Assembly (NCBI GenBank): GCA_964510315.1
Contig: CAZEAP010000024.1
Coordinates: forward strand, 1-55,505
From: CAZEAP01 sp964510315
Lineage (GTDB): Bacteria; Planctomycetota; Brocadiia; SM23-32
Direction: 5' to 3'
Length of the DNA: 55,505 nucleotides
The notes under the pieces were generated by a model. The model was given only the letters and a program-made list of their open reading frames with translations, was not told the origin of the DNA and ran no database searches. Below are positions 43,264-51,076 of this stretch, in pieces (within the stretch, counting starts at the first letter, position 1; each line of letters opens with the position of its first letter). A program made the translations under genes and the position numbers.

Positions 43264-43293
43264 ATTATAACCACAACTCCTCCCGTCCGTCCA
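43264..43293 (-). promoter_or_regulatory. Promoter candidate of the GGDEF-like gene
   Basis: A perfect TATAAT (43264-43269 on the minus strand) is preceded at 18 bases by TGGACG (43288-43293), four of six matches. The leader would be about 60 bases. The rest of 43195-43650 is non-coding and also holds the opposed sigma54 site. Confidence 0.4.
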
Positions 43294-43572
43294 GCCATGT
43301 GTCGCGTCCGTCGCGCAAACGATGTTCCGCCGGTTCCGCGGCGGCGCGAGGAAGGGCGTTCCACAGGCCGGTGCCACGGCGATGGCGGCCTCGTGCTCTC
43401 GGCCAAGGCATTTTGAGGGGCTTCAAGCGGGGGCTCCTCATGTGACAAATGATGTGCGGATTGTCGTCATCCGTCGTCGCCTGTCGGTGCCGGAAAGATC
43501 GGGTCAGCCGGGCGCTGCGCTGCACTCGGCCTCTGGACGGCATATCGAGGGATTTCGGCCGAACGGGTGGCG

Positions 43573-43588
43573 TGGCACAGGGGTTGCA
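43573..43588 (+). promoter_or_regulatory. Sigma54 (RpoN) promoter upstream of the TadG-like gene
   Basis: TGGCAC-aggg-gTTGCA has GG and GC separated by exactly ten bases, matching the -24/-12 consensus TGGCAC-N5-TTGCA. The start of transcription would be near 43599, about 52 bases before the ATG. The activator at 41270-42562 is the obvious candidate to act on it. Confidence 0.65.
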
Positions 43589-43650
43589 CAACTATGGGAA
43601 CAGTCAGAACCTTTGCGCAGAGAAGTTGGCCACAAGCTTTGGAGGCGGAA

Positions 43651-44670
43651 ATGTTTCGCAGGGGGACGGATTCCCGACGCGGCCAGGTGACCGTGCTGGC
43701 GGCCGTCACTCTGGCCGTGCTCATGGCCGTGGCGGCGCTGACGGTGGACGTTGGTCTGGTTTCGGTTCACCGGGCCCGCCTGCAGAATGCCGCCGACGCC
43801 GCCGCCCTGGCGGCGACCCAGGTGCTGATGTCAGAGCGAAGCGCCGGGTTGGCCGAGCCCAGCGCACGGGAGGCGGCCGCCACCGAAGCCATCCGCCTTG
43901 CGGACGCCAACAGTCCGGACGCCGGCGTTGAGGTGGAGTTCGGAACGTACGACGAGACCGGAGGTTTCGCGACGGCCGACAGCACCACACCGGCCACCGC
44001 CGTGCGCGTAACCGTGTCCCGCAACCAGGCCGCTCCCGGCGGCGCACTGGCCCTTTTTTTCGGGCCCAGCCTGAATCTCGCTACGGTGGACTCCGCCGGA
44101 CGCGCCACCTGCCAGGTGCGGGACCGGATCGCCGGAGTCCTAAGCGACCTGCGTCCCTTCGCCGTTCCCGAGGGAAGCATCCCGGCCCCGGGGCAGGACA
44201 TGCAGTTCTATCCCGCCGATGGGGACGAGTACGACGGGATAGCGGACTCGCAAATGGCTCCGGGATGCTGGGGCCTTCTGAACCTCGACGGCGGCTCCCA
44301 GGGCACTACCGAACTGGAGGAGTGGATCAGATACGGCTATAACGGCGCGATACGAAAAGACCCCGAAGTGGACTACGTCACCATCGACGGAACTTCCGGA
44401 TTCCGGGCGGCCATCGAGACGCCGATGCAGGAGAAGATCGGCGAGTCCATGACCCTTCTGGTCTACGATCAGGTGAGTGGCGCGGGAGGGGCAACGACGG
44501 ATTTCCGGTGCGTCAGCTTCTTGCGGGTGACCATCAAGGAAGTCAATCTGAGCAGCACGGTCGACCCCCACATAACCGGCACTGTCGACGCAGTGGATTC
44601 GCTCGACTCCCTGATCTCCGGCGGTGGGATCAGCAGCCCGAACATCCGGAAAGTCTGCCTCGTGGATTGA
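43651..44670 (+). CDS. TadG-like Flp-pilus/surface protein
   Basis: A 339-residue protein of the TadE/TadG-like group. The N-terminus reads RRGQVTVLAAVTLAVLMAVAALTVDVGLVSVHRARLQNAADAAALAA, which combines a membrane anchor with the conserved 'D-x-A-A-L' region of TadG proteins (written here in overlapping parts: GQVTVLAAVTLAVLMAVA, then RLQNAADAAALAA). The rest is an exported, beta-rich domain with several Gly/Asp turns. GGAGGCGGAA lies directly before the ATG. TadG proteins belong to tight-adherence pili, but no tadABC genes are in the window. Its probable sigma54 promoter ties it to the neighbouring activator. Confidence 0.82.
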   Translation: MFRRGTDSRRGQVTVLAAVTLAVLMAVAALTVDVGLVSVHRARLQNAADAAALAATQVLMSERSAGLAEPSAREAAATEAIRLADANSPDAGVEVEFGTYDETGGFATADSTTPATAVRVTVSRNQAAPGGALALFFGPSLNLATVDSAGRATCQVRDRIAGVLSDLRPFAVPEGSIPAPGQDMQFYPADGDEYDGIADSQMAPGCWGLLNLDGGSQGTTELEEWIRYGYNGAIRKDPEVDYVTIDGTSGFRAAIETPMQEKIGESMTLLVYDQVSGAGGATTDFRCVSFLRVTIKEVNLSSTVDPHITGTVDAVDSLDSLISGGGISSPNIRKVCLVD

Positions 44671-44681
44671 AGCTTCCTCAC

Positions 44682-44757
44682 GGCCCGGAACCCCTCGCAG
44701 GCGGCATCACGGGTTCCCGGAGACCTGGTTGTCTGTGTTCGGAAAGGGTTCCGGGCC
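44682..44757. repeat. Long hairpin downstream of the TadG-like gene
   Basis: GGCCCGGAACCC (44682-44693) and GGGTTCCGGGCC (44746-44757) are perfect 12-base inverted arms around a 52-base loop. It could act as a transcript-end structure, but no T-run follows. The remainder up to 44965 holds only a short TGTCATTTTGAGCGAA repeat scrap near 44808. Confidence 0.5.
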
Positions 44758-44965
44758 CCCCCACCTTCCTCACCGCCCCCGCGTGACAGCGTGCGGGGCA
44801 CCCCCAATGTCATTTTGAGCGAACTCGTCAATGGCCACCGAAGCTTGCCGGCCTCCGGCGGGCGTCTCCCCTGCCGCGCGGCGGTCGCCGGGAGGCTTGC
44901 GCGGATGAAGGTTTTGCGCCATCCTATGTTCGGGGAGAGCGAATCTGCGAAAGGGAGGGAGAAGC

Positions 44966-45922
44966 ATGCGGCGAACAACATCCGCACTTCTGCTGGGCGC
45001 ACTGCTGTTGACGGCGGCCGGGTGCATCAGCGTCGGCCCCATGCTGACGGGGAAGATGGAAACGGTGGTCGTCCGGGAATCCCCGAGGTGGCTGGAGTTC
45101 AATCGCATTGCACTGGTGGAGGTGGAGGGGGTGATCGGCTCCGGCGGCGGCCTGCTCAGAGGCGGCACGACCGCCGCCGACGTGCGGGAGAAGCTCAAAC
45201 GCGCCGCCCGGGACGGGGGCGTCAGGGCCGTAGTGCTCCGCATCAACAGCCCCGGCGGTGAGGTCGGGGCCAGCGATACCATCTACCGGGAGGTCCTCCG
45301 GTTCCGACGGGAAACCGGCAAACCGGTGGTGGCCTGCCTGATGGACACCGCGGCCTCCGGGGCGTATTACGTCGCCTGCGCGGCCGACCGAATCGTCGCC
45401 TCCCCCAACGCGGTCACCGGCTCGGTGGGCGTGGTCATCCAGTTACTCAACGTGGAGGGGCTCTTCGGCAAGCTGGGGCTTCGCACCATTACCATAAAGA
45501 CCGGGCAGATGAAGGACATCGGCTCGCCGACCCGCCCCATGACCGACAAGGAGCGCGAGGTGCTGGCAGGCATAGCCGAAGGGCACTTCGAGCGTTTCCT
45601 GCGGGTGGTTCGCGAAGCCCGGCCCGAGATGACCGACCCGGACGCGGCGACCATATCCGACGCCCGGGTACTCACCGCACAGCAGGCCCTGGACCTCCAC
45701 ATGGTCGACGGGGTTGCCTACCTGGAGGAGGCAATCGCCGATGCCCGCAAGCTGGCCGGCATCGAGACGGCCGACGTCATACTCTACCGCCCGTTCCCCG
45801 ACTACCGCTCCAACATCTACGCGCGGCGCGAGGCAGGCGATGAGCTGCTGATGGAAGGGCTGGACATGCTGCTGCGCGGCTCGAAGCCGACCTTCCTCTA
45901 CCTCTGGTGCCCCACCCGGTGA
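44966..45922 (+). CDS. sppA: SppA-type signal peptide peptidase (S49)
   Basis: A 318-residue serine protease that degrades cleaved signal peptides in the membrane. A lipoprotein-like signal (TAAGC, C20) anchors it. The nucleophile is S131 in MDTAASGAYY, and the general base is K183 in TGQMKDIGSP, as in short Bacillus-type SppA. INSPGGEVGASDTIYREV at ~93-110 and SPNAVTGSVGV at ~146-155 are family marks. It is half the length of E. coli SppA, as expected for the single-domain type. AAGGGAGGGAG precedes the ATG. Its stop is seven bases from the convergent sulfatase stop. Confidence 0.92.
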   Translation: MRRTTSALLLGALLLTAAGCISVGPMLTGKMETVVVRESPRWLEFNRIALVEVEGVIGSGGGLLRGGTTAADVREKLKRAARDGGVRAVVLRINSPGGEVGASDTIYREVLRFRRETGKPVVACLMDTAASGAYYVACAADRIVASPNAVTGSVGVVIQLLNVEGLFGKLGLRTITIKTGQMKDIGSPTRPMTDKEREVLAGIAEGHFERFLRVVREARPEMTDPDAATISDARVLTAQQALDLHMVDGVAYLEEAIADARKLAGIETADVILYRPFPDYRSNIYARREAGDELLMEGLDMLLRGSKPTFLYLWCPTR

Positions 45923-45929
45923 AGCCGTC

Positions 45930-47375
45930 TCATCTGCCGGGCGGCCCGCTGTCGCCCGGCCAGTCGTAGGCGTCGGAGCCCGCCCAGGAGGGCACCGGCC
46001 CTTCCGGCAGGGCGTGCCACCACTCCAGCAAAGTTCCGGTGAGCCGCTGGACCACGGCCGGGTTCTCGGCGGCCCGGTCGTCCACCTCCATGGGGTCGCG
46101 CCGGAGGTCGTAGAGTTCGATCCGGCTCCGGTCGGGATTCATCAGCAGCTTCCACCTGCCGTCCCGTATGGCGAGCATGGGGCTCTTGTTGATGGGGTGC
46201 CCCCGGTTGCCGAACCGCCATTCCCACATCAGCGGCTTCTCCCGGATCATAGAGTTGCCGCGGAACACCGGGGAGAGGTCCCGTCCGTCCGGCTCGAGGT
46301 CCTCCGGCAGTTCCACCCCCGCAAGGCTGCAGAGGGTGGGCAGCAGGTCGACGTCGGCCATGACGGTCCGATCGTCCACGATGTTGGGGCCGGAACCGCC
46401 GGCCGGCCACCGGACGATGAAGGGCACCCGGATGCCGCCCTCGTAGAGGCTTCTCTTGCGGCCCCGGAAGGGACCGGGGCTCCCCGCCGCGCAGTGGGAG
46501 GCATTGCGGATGTGGATGTCCTCCGGCCCGTTGTCGCTTGTGAAGATGACGATCGTATTGTGGGCCAGTTCCAACTTGTCCAACTCGTCCAGAAGGCGTC
46601 CCACGTGACGGTCCGCGTCCGTGATAGCGGCGTGGTATATGGCAAGGGCGCCTTTGTATTTTTCTCCGACGGCTCCGGTAGGCCGGAGCACTTCGTAGGG
46701 CTGAAGTTGCCGTTCGGTGGGGTCCAGGGGGGCGTGGGGAGCGGTGAGCCACAGGTTCACGAAGAAGGGCTGGCGCCGGTGCGCCCGGATGAACTCGATC
46801 GCGCAATCGACGATGTTGCGGGAATCGGCGGCTCGGCCACCACCCCCGGCACGGAAGGAGGGTCCGCTGCCGGCCGCAACGCTGTGCTCGTCTATGCCGT
46901 AACGGGCGGGGCTCGGGGCGCTGACCCCGGCGCCTCCCCCCAGGTGCCACTTTCCGAAGTGGCCGGTGGCGTAGCCGGCCCCCTGCAGGAGCCGCGGAAG
47001 CGTGTGCACACCCGGATCGAGGAAGTCCGGCATGCCCCGCCTCTCGTTGTAGGCGGGCCGGTCAAAATGGCCGAAGACCCGGTGCCGGGCGGGGGATTGG
47101 CCGGTCATGAGCGCGGCACGCGTGGGTGAGCAGACCGGCGAACTGACGTAGAACTGGGTCAGCAGCACCCCGTTGAGGGCGAGTCCGCTCAGATTCGGTG
47201 TGCGTGCATACGGGCTGCCGTAGCGACCCACGTCGCCCCAGCCCCAGTCATCACCGAGAATGAGGACGAAGTTGGGCCCTTCCCGTCCGGCTGCGGAGGC
47301 GGTGCCCGGGAGGTAGAGGGAGGCGGCGGAACCGGCAAGAAGTGCCAGAAAGGCCCGCCTGTCCATGCCGCCCAT
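45930..47375 (-). CDS. Exported formylglycine-type sulfatase
   Basis: A 481-residue arylsulfatase-family enzyme that removes sulfate esters. A Tat-like signal (RRAFLALLAGSAASL) leads it out of the cytoplasm. The FGly motif C82-S-P-T-R86 is intact, so a formylglycine-generating enzyme must modify it; none is in the window. Metal ligands include D42 and D43 (ILGDDWGWGDVGRYG), and HFGKWHLGG and FTSDNGPE are present. Such enzymes in PVC bacteria attack sulfated polysaccharides from algae and mucins. A lambda-carrageenase-like gene lies 4 kb away. GGAGG precedes the ATG. Confidence 0.93.
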   Translation of the reverse strand: MGGMDRRAFLALLAGSAASLYLPGTASAAGREGPNFVLILGDDWGWGDVGRYGSPYARTPNLSGLALNGVLLTQFYVSSPVCSPTRAALMTGQSPARHRVFGHFDRPAYNERRGMPDFLDPGVHTLPRLLQGAGYATGHFGKWHLGGGAGVSAPSPARYGIDEHSVAAGSGPSFRAGGGGRAADSRNIVDCAIEFIRAHRRQPFFVNLWLTAPHAPLDPTERQLQPYEVLRPTGAVGEKYKGALAIYHAAITDADRHVGRLLDELDKLELAHNTIVIFTSDNGPEDIHIRNASHCAAGSPGPFRGRKRSLYEGGIRVPFIVRWPAGGSGPNIVDDRTVMADVDLLPTLCSLAGVELPEDLEPDGRDLSPVFRGNSMIREKPLMWEWRFGNRGHPINKSPMLAIRDGRWKLLMNPDRSRIELYDLRRDPMEVDDRAAENPAVVQRLTGTLLEWWHALPEGPVPSWAGSDAYDWPGDSGPPGR

Positions 47376-47472
47376 CTGCGCGCCTCCGCCGTGGAGTCCC
47401 GTGCGTGTCGACGGACATCATAGGACTCCCGCGGACGCAGTCAACCGCCGAAGCGGGGCGTCGTCCGCATGC

Positions 47473-49782
47473 TCAGGCGACGACCTTCTCGGCCTTCTTC
47501 TCCTCCTCCTCCTCCTCGCCGGCCAGGTCCTTCTGGGCCTCCACAAGGTCTCGGTACTCGCGGCACCGTTCCATCAGCTTACGGTGAGGACCGATATCCA
47601 GCGCCCGGCCGTCCTTCACCACCAGTATCCGGTCCGCGTTGCGGAGGGTGGAGAGACGGTGGGCGATGATGAACGCCGTCCGGTCCTTGATCAGCCGATC
47701 CAGGGCCTGCTGGATGAGCTTCTCGTTCTTGGTGTCCACCGACGAGGTGGCTTCGTCGAGAATCAGCAGGTTGGGGTCGTTCAGCACGGCGCGGGCGATG
47801 CAGATTCGCTGCTTCTCTCCGCCGCTGAAGCGGTCGCCCCGCTCCCGCGCGTCGGTGTCGTAGGCCTCCGGGAAGCTCATGACGAACTCGTGGGCGTTGG
47901 CCACCCGGGCGGCCTTGATGACCTCCTCCCGGCTCGCATCCGGCCGACCGTAGCGGATGTTTTCCAGGATGGTGTCACGGAACAGGAACGGGTCCTGTCC
48001 GACGATGGAGATCTGATTTCGGAAGGAGTGGAGCTGCACCTCCGATAGGTCCTTCCCGTCGATCAGTATTCGCCCGTTGCTGGGATCGTAGAAGCGGCAC
48101 AGCAGCTTGATCAGCGTGCTCTTGCCCGACCCGCTGGGGCCGACAATGCCGATGGTCTCGCCGGCCTTCGCCTTGAAAGAGACCCCTTTGAGGACCTCAG
48201 GGCCGGAGTCATAGCTGAAGGTGACGTCCTCGAAGGTGACGCTCTCGTTGATGTCCGTCACCTGGGGACCGTCCTCGTTATGGCCGACCACGACCTCGGC
48301 GTCCAGCACGTCGAAGACGCGCTCGGCGGAGGTGGAGGCGTTCTCGAACTGCTCGGTGATCTTCGCAAAGCGTCGCACGGGGGCGTACATCATCCCGATC
48401 CAGCCGATGAACATCACCAACTGGCCCACGGTGAAACCGGTACCCTCCAGCGTGTTGCGTCCTCCGAACCAGTAGACCAGCACCGTGCCGATCTGGGTCA
48501 GCACCATGAAACCGGCCACGAACCGGGCCGAGAAGCCGGCCGCCTTCACCCGCTCGCCGCGGAACCCGTCGCTGAGGCCGTTGAACTCGCGGACGGCCCG
48601 ATCCTCCTGGCTGAACGCCTTCACCATGGCGATCCCGGGGATGGTATCCGCCAGGTGGCCGCTCATGGCCGCCCTCAGCCGGAAAGCCTTCCGCAGCACC
48701 TTGTGGACGTTCTCCCGATACCACTTCACAAGGAAGTAATAGAGCGGCAGGGGGAACCAGAGCATCAGCGTGAGAGGCGCCGAATATCGGAGCATCCAGA
48801 ACAGCACGATGCCCAGCACCATTATGTCCACCACGAACTGCTGGGCGTGGCCGACGGCGAACCGCTGCAGCCGGGAGGAGTCGCTGACAACCCGGCTGAT
48901 CAGCCGACCGGTGCTCTGGCGGTCGTGGAACTCCATCGACAGGTCCTGGAGGTGGGAGTAAACCTTCTGGCGCAGGTCGTAGATCATGTTCTGGGCCACC
49001 CGGACCACCACCAACTTCCGTGCGGCGGCTAAGCCCGCCCGCATAAGCAGCATGACGGCCAGGGCGATCACCACGGTGCGCAGCAGCGCCATATCGGAGT
49101 TCCCGATGGCGTCGTCGATCAGGGTGCGGCCCAGTCGGGGCACCGCCGCCTGGATGACGGCCATGCAGAAGGTGAGACCCAGGCTGACGGCCAGCATGCC
49201 CTTGTAGGGCTTCAGGTACGAAAACATCCGGGTGATGATCTTCTGCTTGCTGAGGCAGGCCCGGCAGACGTCGCGGTCCCGCGGCAGCAGCTGGCCGCAC
49301 TCGGAGCAGCGGCGGGCATTCTGGTTCGCTTCGCCGGTGGATTCCTCCTCATCCCGATGGTCCAGCTCCTCCTCGTTCTGCTCGGGGTCGTCCCAGGCCA
49401 GTCGGGCCATCAGGTACTGCTGGAACTCCTCGGTGAACTCCTCGACCTGTTCGCTGATGGTGGGGGAGAATCGAAGCATCTCCAGGTTCTCCTCCCAGGT
49501 GGTCAGCACGAGCATGCCGTTGCCCATCAGCCACTTCAGCTTCACGAGGGCAACCTCGCAAAGGGGGGCTTCGCGCACGGGATCATCCGCCTCGGGGCGT
49601 ATGACCAGAACCCGGCTGTCGGTGACCACCAGGGCTTCCGGGGCGTAGCCGCCCTCCAGGTCCATGTCGCTCTCCAGGCACAGCTTCACCTCCTCGCCGT
49701 TGCCGAAGAGCGTGTCCAGGCGCTGAATCACCCAGTCGGGTGTGGCATCTTGTGTCCAGACGATGGGTTTGTCCCCACTCAT
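47473..49782 (-). CDS. ABC exporter with N-terminal extra domain and zinc ribbon (copy 2)
   Basis: A 769-residue paralogue of the exporter at 4900-7173. The N-terminal beta domain (~20-130, ALVVTDSRVLVIRPEADD) is followed by an acidic linker and a zinc ribbon starting at C159 (CSECGQ...VCRAC). Six membrane helices follow (~185-490). The nucleotide-binding domain has GPSGSGKST, a signature with Phe for Leu (FSGGEKQRICIAR) and LLILDEATSSVD. It ends in a poly-Glu/Lys tail not found in copy 1. The DUF1854 gene lies upstream here, 97 bases before the start, the reverse of the first locus. Both chains are half-transporters and could homodimerise or pair with each other. Cargo unknown. Confidence 0.88.
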   Translation of the reverse strand: MSGDKPIVWTQDATPDWVIQRLDTLFGNGEEVKLCLESDMDLEGGYAPEALVVTDSRVLVIRPEADDPVREAPLCEVALVKLKWLMGNGMLVLTTWEENLEMLRFSPTISEQVEEFTEEFQQYLMARLAWDDPEQNEEELDHRDEEESTGEANQNARRCSECGQLLPRDRDVCRACLSKQKIITRMFSYLKPYKGMLAVSLGLTFCMAVIQAAVPRLGRTLIDDAIGNSDMALLRTVVIALAVMLLMRAGLAAARKLVVVRVAQNMIYDLRQKVYSHLQDLSMEFHDRQSTGRLISRVVSDSSRLQRFAVGHAQQFVVDIMVLGIVLFWMLRYSAPLTLMLWFPLPLYYFLVKWYRENVHKVLRKAFRLRAAMSGHLADTIPGIAMVKAFSQEDRAVREFNGLSDGFRGERVKAAGFSARFVAGFMVLTQIGTVLVYWFGGRNTLEGTGFTVGQLVMFIGWIGMMYAPVRRFAKITEQFENASTSAERVFDVLDAEVVVGHNEDGPQVTDINESVTFEDVTFSYDSGPEVLKGVSFKAKAGETIGIVGPSGSGKSTLIKLLCRFYDPSNGRILIDGKDLSEVQLHSFRNQISIVGQDPFLFRDTILENIRYGRPDASREEVIKAARVANAHEFVMSFPEAYDTDARERGDRFSGGEKQRICIARAVLNDPNLLILDEATSSVDTKNEKLIQQALDRLIKDRTAFIIAHRLSTLRNADRILVVKDGRALDIGPHRKLMERCREYRDLVEAQKDLAGEEEEEEKKAEKVVA

Positions 49783-49879
49783 GTGGGAAATTCTCCCTGT
49801 TTGCTTATTTTCTCAATTCCGGCCGAAGCCGACCCGGCCGGGGAACTGAACTGCATGCCGTTCGGTTCTTGAAAGCCCG

Positions 49880-50371
49880 TTAAGCATGCATGTCCAGAAA
49901 TTTCTGACTGATCTTGTCGTATTCCCTCTCGCGGGATATCCAGAAGCGGTTGCCGTCCACGTCGACGATGACCAGCCCGCGCCCCTTGACGCGGCGGAAG
50001 TTGTGCCGGTCCCGCACCAGGAAGTCCCGCCGCCCGTGGCTGGTTACCACCACCCAGCGGGTGGCGTTGTGGGCGTCCTCCACGGCGAGGATGCGGTGGA
50101 TCTCGGGGATGTGGTAACGCTTGCGCAGCATCCCCTCCAGCACCTGGCGGGAGTCCTCCTCCAGCTCGGCCAGGTCCTGGATGATGCCGATCTCCTCCTC
50201 GTCTTGATAGAGGATGATGTACTGTCGTGGCTCCGAGTAAGGGAAGGCGAGCCGGGCAGTCACCTTCTCCCACTCACCTTCGCCCGCGATGCGGACGCAG
50301 GTATTGTTGGAATCGTCGAGAAAAACCTCGACCTCCGTCGGCTCTATGAACTCTGTAACTGCTGTTGTCAT
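49880..50371 (-). CDS. DUF1854 family protein (copy 2)
   Basis: A 163-residue DUF1854 protein paralogous to 7190-7723. The shared core is HRILAVEDAHNATRWVVVTS, HGRRDFLVRDRHNFRRVKGR and LVIVDVDGNRFWIS. The N-terminal half is a beta domain (ARLAFPYSEPRQYIILYQDE) followed by a helix with LAELEEDSRQVLEGML, as in copy 1. AGAGGAAC precedes the ATG; an upstream in-frame start at 50440 lacks support. It precedes and is probably co-transcribed with the second ABC exporter. Its conserved partnership, not a known reaction, is the main clue to function. Confidence 0.85.
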   Translation of the reverse strand: MTTAVTEFIEPTEVEVFLDDSNNTCVRIAGEGEWEKVTARLAFPYSEPRQYIILYQDEEEIGIIQDLAELEEDSRQVLEGMLRKRYHIPEIHRILAVEDAHNATRWVVVTSHGRRDFLVRDRHNFRRVKGRGLVIVDVDGNRFWISREREYDKISQKFLDMHA

Positions 50372-51076
50372 CCTGAAGTTCCTCTGCGGACATGATCCGC
50401 GCTCAAGAGGGGGGCAGGTTCTGACGAGGGTCGGCGCCACCGGTGAGCCGGTTGCATTGATGCAGCTCGGCCCAGAGCGGAAGTGGGCTCAGTCGGTGAG
50501 CAACAGGCGGCCTGCCACTGCCGTTGCGGCGCGGCGTATCCGCCGCCCTATGGGACAGCCGGGTGAGTCAGTTGATCTCACATGGCTCGTTTGGAGTGAA
50601 TTCCGGACCAGCACATCAGCCTTCCGCGGCCCGAGGCGGGCCGGAAAAGCCCCTGAGCGGTCCTGTGGCGGGTCTACGCTAAACCTATCCTACACCCCTG
50701 AGGTCGACACAAGTCTGACCTGGTAGAAAGCGTCTCCCGTTTTGTGTTCCGGCACAAGTTTAATGCTACGGCTTCCGCCAACTACACTGGCAATCCACGG
50801 CTCCCTGTTCGGGACCCCCCTTCTTCGTGCAAGAATCAGGCCCGCCCTGCCGCACGTCCAGAAGCAAAAAGGTCATGGTGGCGACAGTCGCCATCCATGA
50901 CAACCTCCATTCTACAGGCCGGCGCCACCCCCAATCAAGGAAAATCCTTTTTTGTTCATAAAAAGCCTCCGGCCGCTCACCCTCCATGCCCCTTCACTGG
51001 TCGTAGACGGCCCGCTCCCCCTCGGTCCGAGCGAACTCGGTCAGCTCGTGCTTCCGCAGCCCAACCCACCACTCCG
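50372..51076. other. 705-base stretch without a gene
   Basis: No supported gene is present. Just after the stop of the VCBS protein, another minus-strand frame reads EWWVGLRKHELTEFARTEGE to about 50994, which may be a scrap of a lost gene. Bases 50690-50760 contain small A+T-rich patches but no clear promoter pair. Confidence 0.45.

Noticed and set aside
50289..50726. 145-codon plus-strand frame
   Set aside because: Its first part is antisense to the DUF1854 gene and the rest has no recognisable protein character or ribosome site.
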